A stretch of 21,544 nt of DNA, taken from contig CAZXMB010000030.1 of the NCBI GenBank assembly GCA_964641715.1, positions 1-21,544 on the forward strand, given 5' to 3'. Of the stretch, positions 15,478 to 21,487 are shown piece after piece. A program made the translations under genes and the position numbers. Position 1 is the stretch's first letter. Each line of letters opens with the position of its first letter. The stretch is from CAZXMB01 sp964641715. GTDB lineage: Bacteria; Desulfobacterota; BSN033; UBA1163. The notes under the pieces are model-generated. The model made no database searches and was not told the DNA's origin. It saw only the letters and a program-made list of their open reading frames with translations.

Positions 15478-15484
15478 GGAGGAG

Positions 15485-17485
15485 ATGGTTGCGGAAACAA
15501 TAAAAAAGAGAGTTGAAAAACTCCGGGAAGAAATCGAATATCACAATTATCGTTATTATGTTCTCGATAAGCCCGAGATTTCAGACGCGCAGTATGACCG
15601 CCTGATGAGGGAGCTGGAGAAACTCGAAGAGCAGTATCCGGAACTTCGCTCCCCAAACTCTCCCACTCAGCGGGTTGGCGCCCCTCCCTTAGAAGCCTTT
15701 GAAATTGTCAGGCATACCCTTCCCATGCTCAGCCTGGCGAATGCCTTCGATGAGGCAGAAACGAAGGATTTTGACAAAAGGGTGAAAAAGTTTTTAGGGA
15801 CCACACAGGATATCGAGTATATAGCGGAACCCAAACTCGACGGACTTGCCGTGGAGCTTGTCTATGAAAAAGGCCATTTTATAGTGGGGTCCACTCGCGG
15901 AGACGGAGTCAATGGGGAAAACATCACCCGGAACTTGAGAACCATCAGGACCATCCCGCTCCAATTGATCCGGAAGGAGATCCCTGTCCCGGAGCGATTG
16001 GAGGTCCGGGGTGAAGTGATCATGCAGATGAAGAGATTTCAAGAATTGAATAGAAGGCGAGAAGAAGCCGGAGAGCCACTTTTTGCCAACCCGAGAAATG
16101 CAGCCGCCGGTTCGGTTCGGCAGCTTGACTCAAAGATCACTGCACGGCGGCCTCTTGAAATCTACTGTTACGGTGTGGGCGAAGTGAGAGGCCGGACATT
16201 CAAATCTCACTGGGAAATCCTTCAGGCCTTCCCCAAATGGGGCCTCCGGATCAATCCTCATATTCAGAGATGCCGGAGCATCGATGATGTGCTTCAGTAT
16301 TACCATGAGATGAGCGAAAAGAGGGAATCCCTTCCCTATGAGATCGATGGAATTGTAATTAAGGTTGACCGTCTTGACCTTCAGACGCGGCTCGGTGAAA
16401 TCGCCCGAAGCCCCCGCTGGGCATTGGCCTTCAAATTTCAGCCCAAACAGGAGACCACAAAGATCCTGGATATCATCGTGCAGGTCGGGAGAACCGGAGC
16501 GCTCACACCTGTGGCTGTGATGGAGCCGGTGAAGGTAGGAGGGGTCGAGGTCAGCCGGGCCACTCTCCACAATCAGGATGAGATTGATAAAAAGGATGTG
16601 AGAATCGGCGATACCGTCATCATCCAGAGGGCAGGAGACGTGATCCCTGAAGTGGTTCAGGTGATATCCTCAAAACGAAATGGAACGGAAAAGAAGTTCA
16701 GAATGCCATCCAAGTGTCCGGTATGCGGGGCGGAGGTCATCAAAGAGGAGGCGATTCATCGCTGCATCGGTTTGGACTGCCCTGCCCAGTTGAAGGGACG
16801 GATCAAACACTTTGCCTCCAAACGGGCAATGGATATCGAGGGCCTCGGGACAAAACTGACTGATCAATTAGTGGAGAAGGGATTGGTCAAAGACGTGGCT
16901 GATATTTATTATATCAAAAAGGAACAGCTTATCGCGCTGGAGCGGATGGCGGAAAAGTCAGCTCAGAACATCATCGATGCCATTGAGAAAAGCAAAAATA
17001 AACCTTTAGCAAAATTCCTATTCGCCCTTGGCATCCGTCACGTGGGGGAAACCACTGCGGAAGACCTCGCTGGCCATTTCTTAAGGCTTGACGATTTCTT
17101 TCGTCTCTTAGAAGAAGACCTCATGGAGGTCGAGGGGATTGGACCGGAAGTTGCGGCAAGTGTCCATCAATTCTTTAAGGATAAGAAGAATAAAGAGTCG
17201 ATCGAGCGATTGAAAAAGGCTGGGGTCAAGGTGATTGAGCCCAAAGTAAAAGAGAAAGGAAAGCTTGTAGGTAAGACCTTTGTCTTCACGGGAACCCTCA
17301 AGGCCTTTGGAAGGGATGAGGCTCGAAACCTGGTTGAATCTCTGGGAGGAATGACCGCCTCCGGTGTCTCGAAAAAAGTGGATTTTGTCGTTATTGGAGA
17401 AGACCCGGGCTCCAAATTCGACAAAGCCAAGGAATTGGGAATTAAAACCCTGACCGAAGAAGAATTCATGAGGATAATCCAGTAG
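15485..17485 (+). CDS. ligA: NAD-dependent DNA ligase
   Basis: LigA seals nicks in replication and repair using NAD+. The 666 residues show the complete domain order: domain Ia with YHNYRYYVLDKPEISDAQYD, the adenylation domain with catalytic lysine at about 117 in AEPKLDGLAVE, the OB fold (VQVGRTGALTPVAVMEPV, VSRATLHN), a Cys4 zinc finger (CPVCG then CIGLDCPAQ), helix-hairpin-helix repeats (about 480-570), and a C-terminal BRCT domain (KTFVFTGTLKAFGRDEARN onward). The ATG at 15485 gives the N terminus expected from relatives. The upstream ATG at 15476 lies inside the -10 box. It is divergent from mraZ, and its last 20 nt overlap the convergent hydrolase gene. Confidence 0.97.
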   Translation: MVAETIKKRVEKLREEIEYHNYRYYVLDKPEISDAQYDRLMRELEKLEEQYPELRSPNSPTQRVGAPPLEAFEIVRHTLPMLSLANAFDEAETKDFDKRVKKFLGTTQDIEYIAEPKLDGLAVELVYEKGHFIVGSTRGDGVNGENITRNLRTIRTIPLQLIRKEIPVPERLEVRGEVIMQMKRFQELNRRREEAGEPLFANPRNAAAGSVRQLDSKITARRPLEIYCYGVGEVRGRTFKSHWEILQAFPKWGLRINPHIQRCRSIDDVLQYYHEMSEKRESLPYEIDGIVIKVDRLDLQTRLGEIARSPRWALAFKFQPKQETTKILDIIVQVGRTGALTPVAVMEPVKVGGVEVSRATLHNQDEIDKKDVRIGDTVIIQRAGDVIPEVVQVISSKRNGTEKKFRMPSKCPVCGAEVIKEEAIHRCIGLDCPAQLKGRIKHFASKRAMDIEGLGTKLTDQLVEKGLVKDVADIYYIKKEQLIALERMAEKSAQNIIDAIEKSKNKPLAKFLFALGIRHVGETTAEDLAGHFLRLDDFFRLLEEDLMEVEGIGPEVAASVHQFFKDKKNKESIERLKKAGVKVIEPKVKEKGKLVGKTFVFTGTLKAFGRDEARNLVESLGGMTASGVSKKVDFVVIGEDPGSKFDKAKELGIKTLTEEEFMRIIQ

Positions 17486-18416
17486 AAGATAAGAAATCTA
17501 TTGCCAGTTTGTTGAACTTCTCTGGATATTCTTCGTGCGGGCTATGGCCGGCTTTATCAAAGATCACCAATTTTGATCCCTTCCAAAGATTATTTAATTT
17601 CTGTGACCGATCTAAAGGAATGGCTTTATCTTCCCTACCGTGAATGATTAGAGTTGAAATACTCATTTCGGCCAGAAGATTGGCCTCCTTTTCGACATAG
17701 GGCTCTTTTAAGACATTACGAAGAATGAACATTGCTCCGGCATATGATCCCTTGATGCAAAACGGTTGCAGGACTTCTCTGCAATATTCCTCGGTTGCCT
17801 CATTTCTATCGTAAAACCATATTGTCCTGATATTGTTCTTCATCAAAGCATCTCCGGGAATGGCATTCATAAATTCACCAAAAAAGGGTAACTGATAAAT
17901 CTTGCCGATTGTCGTCATGGGATAAGGGATCACTGCCGGGTCAATTAAGATAAGTCGATCAACCCTCTCGGGATAATGTGCGGCCGCCCAAACCGAGATT
18001 CCGCCACCCATGGATTGCCCCCCAAGAGTAGCCTTTTTAATATTCAGGGCATCCATGAATCCTACAATCTGTTTCCCATATCGTTCGAAACTGTATTCGT
18101 TTTCCTTCAGTCTTTCACTATATCCCCATCCCCAGAGATCGATTGCGTAGACCTTGAATTTTTCGGCTAGGGCATCAATATTTTTCTTCCACATTACGGT
18201 ATGATAGAGAAAACCATGAATCAATATAATGGGCGGGCCATTCCCTGCTTCTACATAGTGAACCTTTTTACCCTCTACGGTCACAAATTTCCCCTTGGCA
18301 AATTTTTGGATAGCCTCCTCATAAGTATAGGTTTCTTTAGAGGTTATTTGTGGAAGAATAATAATGATTACTACCAGTGCACCGACAATAACTAATAATG
18401 TGATGAGTAATTTCAT
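17466..18416 (-). CDS. Membrane-anchored alpha/beta hydrolase
   Basis: This 316-residue protein has an N-terminal hydrophobic anchor or uncleaved signal (about 3-22) and an alpha/beta-hydrolase domain probably outside the cytoplasmic membrane. The catalytic triad can be placed: nucleophile Ser135 in LGGQSMGGG, Asp263 in IIHGREDKAIP and His291 in DKAGHSPHEEYP. The oxyanion motif HGF is at about 67-69. The substrate cannot be told; such folds include esterases, lipases, C-C hydrolases and dehalogenases, and a Ser nucleophile argues against haloalkane dehalogenase. The ATG at 18416 has a strong site (AAGGAGGG) upstream. The gene appears lower in GC than the dcw genes. Confidence 0.85.
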   Translation of the reverse strand: MKLLITLLVIVGALVVIIIILPQITSKETYTYEEAIQKFAKGKFVTVEGKKVHYVEAGNGPPIILIHGFLYHTVMWKKNIDALAEKFKVYAIDLWGWGYSERLKENEYSFERYGKQIVGFMDALNIKKATLGGQSMGGGISVWAAAHYPERVDRLILIDPAVIPYPMTTIGKIYQLPFFGEFMNAIPGDALMKNNIRTIWFYDRNEATEEYCREVLQPFCIKGSYAGAMFILRNVLKEPYVEKEANLLAEMSISTLIIHGREDKAIPLDRSQKLNNLWKGSKLVIFDKAGHSPHEEYPEKFNKLAIDFLSSTGLSS

Positions 18417-18461
18417 GGTTCCCTCCTTCTTTATTCCCGTAATTTATTCCGGTTTGTTTTT

Positions 18462-18482
18462 GATTGGGGCCTATCCCCAATC
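18462..18482. promoter_or_regulatory. Perfect palindrome between divergent hydrolase and CopG genes
   Basis: GATTGGGG (18462-18469) and CCCCAATC (18475-18482) form a perfect 8-bp inverted repeat around CCTAT. It lies about 45 bp upstream of the hydrolase start and 23 bp upstream of the -35 box of the CopG-like gene. It could be an operator or an mRNA hairpin in the hydrolase leader. No T-run follows it on either strand. Confidence 0.5.
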
Positions 18483-18504
18483 TCTAACTGGTGGATCGAT
18501 TCTC

Positions 18505-18533
18505 TTGACGTATTTGAAAAAATACATTATTTC
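18505..18533 (+). promoter_or_regulatory. Possible promoter and operator of the CopG-like gene
   Basis: TTGACG (18505-18510, 5/6), a 17-nt spacer and TATTTC (18528-18533, 3/6). Between them lies an inverted repeat, GTATTT (18510-18515) and AAATAC (18520-18525) around a 4-bp centre. Ribbon-helix-helix antitoxins often bind such sites in their own promoters, so autoregulation is a reasonable guess. Confidence 0.45.
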
Positions 18534-18539
18534 GATATT

Positions 18540-18860
18540 GTGATTAAGCTTGACCCTTCCCTTAAATCCGATATGAAAAAAATCCCCAAAAGAATCAAAA
18601 AGAAGTTAAAAAGCGAAGCCAAAGCATGGGATTCTTCGATTTCGCAAGAGAAGCCTGAGGAGGTGTCCAAGCTGATTGAAAGAGCAGATTTATTCGTCGC
18701 ATACCGGCCTCCTCGGCAACCCGTTTCTGTGCGCTTAGATCCTTTTGACCTCGCATTGTTAAAGCGAATTGCCCGTAATAAAGGCATCCCATTTACCCAG
18801 CTTATGTCCATGTGGTTGCACGAAAAAGTGGAGCAGGAAAAAATCCGAGTTGGAGCTTAA
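18540..18860 (+). CDS. CopG-family antitoxin-like protein, orphan
   Basis: This is a 106-residue basic protein. The C-terminal part (about 58-98) reads RPPRQPVSVRLDPFDLALL then KRIARNKGIPFTQLMSMWL. This is the ribbon-helix-helix pattern of CopG-type antitoxins that commonly pair with BrnT-like ribonuclease toxins. The N-terminal part (KKLKSEAKAWDSS) fits the toxin-binding arm of that family. No toxin gene is visible on either side: upstream is a promoter and a divergent hydrolase, downstream a convergent HEPN gene. The start is uncertain: GTG at 18540 or ATG at 18573, neither with a good ribosome-binding site. It may be an orphan antitoxin, or its partner may have been lost. Confidence 0.7.
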   Translation: MIKLDPSLKSDMKKIPKRIKKKLKSEAKAWDSSISQEKPEEVSKLIERADLFVAYRPPRQPVSVRLDPFDLALLKRIARNKGIPFTQLMSMWLHEKVEQEKIRVGA

Positions 18861-18942
18861 ATCTGTGCTCTTAAATCCCGTTAATCCTTTAATCTGGATC
18901 CGTCTCCAAATTCAAAAAATCGCTAAATCCTCGAAAAAAAGC

Positions 18943-19371
18943 TCACTTTTTCAACAACTTCCTGGCAATGGCTAAGAACTGATCGGCCATTTTTATAAGG
19001 TTATATGCCCCTTCTTTTGAAAAAGTGGAGCGATAGTCCGCGGATTCCCTCAAATCTTTTCCAAGGGCAAGACTTTCTATGAAGCCTTTATCAATAAGTC
19101 CCTTCTTCAAATATAGATGTTCAAGAGCGATGACCAAACAATAATGACTTTTTTCTCTATATTTTTTGTTATAAATCAGTGCTCTCGAGGTATGAAACAT
19201 GGAATAATATGCCTGAATAGTAGCCCATTTATAGTTTTCTATCTTGTAACTTTCCTTTGACGACAAAAGGTCTTCTGTTGCAGAATTCAACTCTTTAGAA
19301 ACAAGCGAAGGTCCTTTTTGAAAAACAACGATCTTTGCCTTTTCAATGCATCTCTCAAACTCGCCACTCAT
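18943..19371 (-). CDS. HEPN-domain protein, probable toxin partner
   Basis: This all-helical 142-residue protein matches the HEPN family of COG1895 type. Visible are the helix AYYSMFHTSRALIYNKKYREKSHYC (about 54-78; Arg72 and His76 form a short R-x3-H pattern) and the later LRESADYRSTFSKEGAYNL. HEPN proteins are often RNases or tRNA-targeting toxins paired with a nucleotidyltransferase antitoxin that adds AMP or NMP to them. Its ATG overlaps the upstream nucleotidyltransferase stop by 4 nt (ATGA). The R-x3-H spacing is shorter than the classic R-x4-6-H, so RNase activity is uncertain. Confidence 0.82.
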   Translation of the reverse strand: MSGEFERCIEKAKIVVFQKGPSLVSKELNSATEDLLSSKESYKIENYKWATIQAYYSMFHTSRALIYNKKYREKSHYCLVIALEHLYLKKGLIDKGFIESLALGKDLRESADYRSTFSKEGAYNLIKMADQFLAIARKLLKK

Positions 19372-19913
19372 CTTTTCTTCTCATAGAGGACTATCCCTTT
19401 ATCGACTTCTTCCAAAATGAGTTCCTTATTATTCCTCATCGAAAGATACTCTTCCACATTTACTATTATGGATCTAATCTCCCTTCTTTCCTCCCTCGCC
19501 TGCTTCCTAATTTCTCTTAATATTTTTTCTTTTTCTTTGCTGACAACAAAAAGATCAATATCGCTCTCCAATGTATCTTCTCCAGTCGCACAACTACCAT
19601 AGAGAACTATTTTGTTGGATACTTCTTTTATTCTTAAGAGAAGTGGATTTAAATCTAGAATATTCTTAAATTTCTTAAACTCTCGCACAATGGGGTGATC
19701 CGTTATGATGCAATACAAGTAAAGCTGTCCCTTTTTCTCCCTTGTAACTACTCCCATGCTCAGAAGGAGTTTAAGGGTTTGATTTGTGGCTCCAACGCTT
19801 GCTTCAACCGACCTTGCGATTTGTCTCTCGTAATGAGGCAAATGAGGCACTCTGCAAAGGTACGTGAAGATTTTTAGGGGAACAGCGTTCAGAAGTTTAT
19901 CCTTCAGATCCAT
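19368..19913 (-). CDS. Nucleotidyltransferase with N-terminal winged helix, probable antitoxin
   Basis: This 181-residue protein has two parts. Residues about 1-72 look like a winged-helix DNA-binding domain (YERQIARSVEASVGATNQTL as recognition region, then MGVVTREKKGQLYLYCI as wing). Residues about 95-180 are a minimal nucleotidyltransferase with LYGSCATGEDTLESDIDLFV, giving G106-S107-x10-D118-x-D120, the metal-binding signature. No clear third catalytic Asp is seen; the later strand reads IIVNVEEY. MntA/HepT-like systems pair such enzymes with HEPN toxins. The DNA-binding domain suggests the antitoxin also controls transcription of the pair (inference). The start overlaps the end of a possible upstream micro-ORF by 10 nt. 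Confidence 0.82.
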   Translation of the reverse strand: MDLKDKLLNAVPLKIFTYLCRVPHLPHYERQIARSVEASVGATNQTLKLLLSMGVVTREKKGQLYLYCIITDHPIVREFKKFKNILDLNPLLLRIKEVSNKIVLYGSCATGEDTLESDIDLFVVSKEKEKILREIRKQAREERREIRSIIVNVEEYLSMRNNKELILEEVDKGIVLYEKKR

Positions 19914-20057
19914 ATTAACTTTTCACTCAAATAAGACAACCTTTCATTTAAATGTGATTTGTGTTCATTATAATGAATCATTTCTTCCTGGTCAAGCTTC
20001 GCTTGATTTAAGCCAAATTCTCTGATGATTTCTATGGCTTTTCCGGGTTTCTCATGT
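19904..20057 (-). pseudogene. Possible small ORF with a one-base frameshift, upstream of the nucleotidyltransferase
   Basis: An ATG at 20057 begins MRNPEK, then meets a run of six As. If the run had five, the frame would continue as AIEIIREFGLNQAKLDQEE and on to a stop at 19904, making 50 residues. As read, the upstream frame ends after about 20 codons, and the long downstream frame has no obvious start. The hypothetical product would be helical and charged. Its stop overlaps the nucleotidyltransferase start (ATGGATCTGA), which suggests real coupling. I do not recognise the family. Alternatives are chance, a decayed gene, slippage at the A-run or a base-calling error. Confidence 0.35.
19967..19995 (-). 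promoter_or_regulatory. Strong sigma70-like promoter for the nucleotidyltransferase/HEPN pair
   Basis: The minus strand has TTGACC (19990-19995, 5/6), a 17-nt spacer and TATAAT (19967-19972, 6/6). The predicted start lies near 19960, about 47 nt upstream of the nucleotidyltransferase ATG. The hexamers fall inside a possible frameshifted micro-ORF, so either reading could be coincidental. Confidence 0.65.
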
Positions 20058-20081
20058 AAATTGGAATCCGTCCCCAATTTC

Positions 20082-20483
20082 CTATAGGAAGCGGACTTTT
20101 TTAATGGCAGCGGTCAGGGCAAATACTCTGATGTTGTTGCACTTGGGATCTGCTGGAAAGATAAAAAATCCTGGCCGACTTGGGTCATAGCCCAGAGTTG
20201 TTCCAACCAGGACTTCTCCATCCATAAACGTCACTTCTACTTTTCGACCGGAAGGATTTTCTCCTTCCATGTACTTTTTCCGCTCATTGTAGAAAGCATT
20301 CCCGACAAAATCTTGAACGAAGAAAATGGCTTTCAACTCTTTCACTAAAACCTCAACTGCTTCGCCTGAGGGCTTAGCCGCTGGATAAACATGGAAACGA
20401 TCCTTATTCGGAAAGAAATCCTGGCTGAAGCCCTTGACCCTCTTTCCATTCACATATCGCGCAACCACTTTTACGGGCTCCAT
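20082..20483 (-). CDS. Uncharacterised protein with two tandem beta-rich modules
   Basis: This 133-residue protein has no signal peptide or membrane segment. It falls into two similar halves, about 5-56 and 81-133. In each, KV-hydrophobic strands lead to a G--V-G turn, an aromatic, then F-(V/I)-(Y/F)-PA. Compare KVVARYVNGKRVKGFSQDFF with KVEVTFMDGEVLVGTTLGYD, and RFHVYPA with GFFIFPA. Each half ends with a V-V-x4-KA-x-hydrophobic strand. This suggests a duplicated small beta-barrel, SH3- or Sm-like (inference from pattern). I have seen similar sequences only as uncharacterised proteins. AGGA lies 8 nt upstream of the ATG. It may be regulatory or ligand-binding, but nothing here shows which. 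Confidence 0.75.
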   Translation of the reverse strand: MEPVKVVARYVNGKRVKGFSQDFFPNKDRFHVYPAAKPSGEAVEVLVKELKAIFFVQDFVGNAFYNERKKYMEGENPSGRKVEVTFMDGEVLVGTTLGYDPSRPGFFIFPADPKCNNIRVFALTAAIKKVRFL

Positions 20484-20487
20484 GCGT

Positions 20488-20633
20488 TTATCCTATTCTT
20501 TTCATCTCTTCCATAGAATTGATTAACATCTCATTCAATCGGTTTTTTTCAACATCCGGATATCTTCGACCCACTCTGTATCCTTACTGATGATCACCAT
20601 TTTCGGCTTCACATGATCATAGAGGTTCCCCAT
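20488..20633 (-). pseudogene. Possible small ORF with a one-base frameshift
   Basis: An ATG at 20633 begins MGNLYDHVKPKMVIISKD and runs to a stop at 20535 just after a run of seven As. If the run had eight, the frame would continue as KKNRLNEMLINSMEEMKRIG to a stop at 20488, four nt before the next gene's ATG, making 48 residues. The downstream half alone could also start from GTG at 20574, which has AAGGA six nt upstream. Both halves look protein-like (a beta strand then an amphipathic helix), which favours a real gene with an indel over chance. I do not recognise the family. Confidence 0.4.
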
Positions 20634-20661
20634 TTACTTCGAGACCTGCAATAACATTTTA

Positions 20662-20874
20662 TCAGAAAGTCAAATATTCTTCCCACTGCCCATACCTCGG
20701 GAAATGGACAGCAAAAAAGGTCAGAGAAAGTGCTATAAAAAGATAAAAATCGAATGTTTCTCCCCCGGTAAGGAAAAGAACGAGCCCGAAGATGGCTACG
20801 GATTCACACAAAGCATAGGTGATGATCGTTGCGGAGAAGAGCTTTTGAATCTTCGAGGACAATTCCTCCATCAT
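20662..20874 (-). CDS. Small membrane protein, two predicted helices
   Basis: This 70-residue protein has two hydrophobic helices: about 14-36 (ATIITYALCESVAIFGLVLF) and about 42-58 (FDFYLFIALSLTFFAVHF). They are joined by a short TGGET turn and followed by a charged C-terminal FPRYGQWEEYLTF. The first helix carries a Glu in the pattern ALxExxAIxGLV, reminiscent of rotary ATPase c subunits. The gene context and the unlike second helix do not support that role. Tandem ATGs (20874, 20871) lie 9 nt after the lipoprotein stop, so the two are probably one transcript. Function is unknown. Confidence 0.7.
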   Translation of the reverse strand: MMEELSSKIQKLFSATIITYALCESVAIFGLVLFLTGGETFDFYLFIALSLTFFAVHFPRYGQWEEYLTF

Positions 20875-20883
20875 GATCTTTCT

Positions 20884-21411
20884 TTAAAGGACGCCTTTGA
20901 TCAACCGGATATCGTCGATCCAGACTTTGCCTTTGCCGTCGATCACCAGGTTCAATTTGATCAGATCCGGTTTATCCCCTTTTCTGATCAGAAATGGAAT
21001 CTCTTCTGTGACCCAATTCGTTGTCCCCGTAAGGGGAGACTGCATCCCCCGGGAAAAGAAATCTCCTTTCTCCGGAAAGTGGCACCACATCTCTAAATAG
21101 ACTTTGCCGGTCACTTTCTCGGTACGGAGTTTCGCCTGATAGACCAAACGTGCATTCTCGATGGGAATATCTTTTAATTCGAATAGCCTTACCACCATGG
21201 GTGTTTTTGCCGTAATCCTCAGGGAACCATTCCCATCGCTTGAGATCTTCTTATCGACTTCAACGCCCGAACGGGTGAGGACCCCTTCCAGCGTGTCCAG
21301 GCGAAATCTCTTCAAATCGGTCACTGTCTTTTTGGCCGCAGGCGGGGGCGACTCAGAGCATCCGGTGACGATGAATATGATTAAAAAGACCCATAAGGTC
21401 AAATGCTTCAT
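20884..21411 (-). CDS. Lipoprotein with predicted beta-sandwich domain
   Basis: This 175-residue protein has a type II signal peptide: KH, a hydrophobic core, then IVTGCSESPPP with the lipobox Cys at 18. Ser follows the Cys, so outer-membrane sorting is likely if a Lol system is present. The mature part is rich in alternating hydrophobic residues and ends KVWIDDIRLIKG, an ending typical of jelly-roll carbohydrate-binding-module-like domains. Gly- and Trp-containing turns such as GTTNWVTEEIPF support that fold. The ligand is unknown. AGGA lies close upstream of the ATG at 21411, and a plausible promoter lies further upstream. Confidence 0.78.
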   Translation of the reverse strand: MKHLTLWVFLIIFIVTGCSESPPPAAKKTVTDLKRFRLDTLEGVLTRSGVEVDKKISSDGNGSLRITAKTPMVVRLFELKDIPIENARLVYQAKLRTEKVTGKVYLEMWCHFPEKGDFFSRGMQSPLTGTTNWVTEEIPFLIRKGDKPDLIKLNLVIDGKGKVWIDDIRLIKGVL

Positions 21412-21449
21412 TTTCCTGTTCTCTCTTTCCTTCCTTTTCAGATTGGATT

Positions 21450-21478
21450 ATATTAATGCGTAATAAAGGGATGGTCAA
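21450..21478 (-). promoter_or_regulatory. Possible promoter of the lipoprotein operon
   Basis: The minus strand has TTGACC (21473-21478, 5/6) and, after 17 nt, TAATAT (21450-21455). A perfect TATAAT (21447-21452) follows at a 20-nt spacing, which is longer than normal. Either way transcription would start about 30 nt upstream of the lipoprotein ATG. Confidence 0.5.
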
Positions 21479-21487
21479 GCATATTTT

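Larger units (their letters stand above)
15196..15484. other. Divergent control region between mraZ and ligA
   Basis: This AT-rich intergenic stretch holds the mraZ promoter and operator on the minus-strand side and the ligA promoter with a MraZ-like repeat pair on the plus-strand side. The centre (about 15290-15410) shows no gene or clear repeat. A 70-codon open frame on the minus strand (15213-15425) covers the promoter and has no protein-like features, so I do not treat it as a gene. Confidence 0.7.

Noticed and set aside
17466..18416. Haloalkane dehalogenase identity for the hydrolase
   Set aside because: The nucleophile is Ser in GQSMGG rather than Asp, so a serine hydrolase fits better.
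18905..18960. Intrinsic terminator between the CopG-like and HEPN genes
   Set aside because: Only a weak A/T-only stem (GAAAAA with TTTTTC) is present, without a GC-rich stem.
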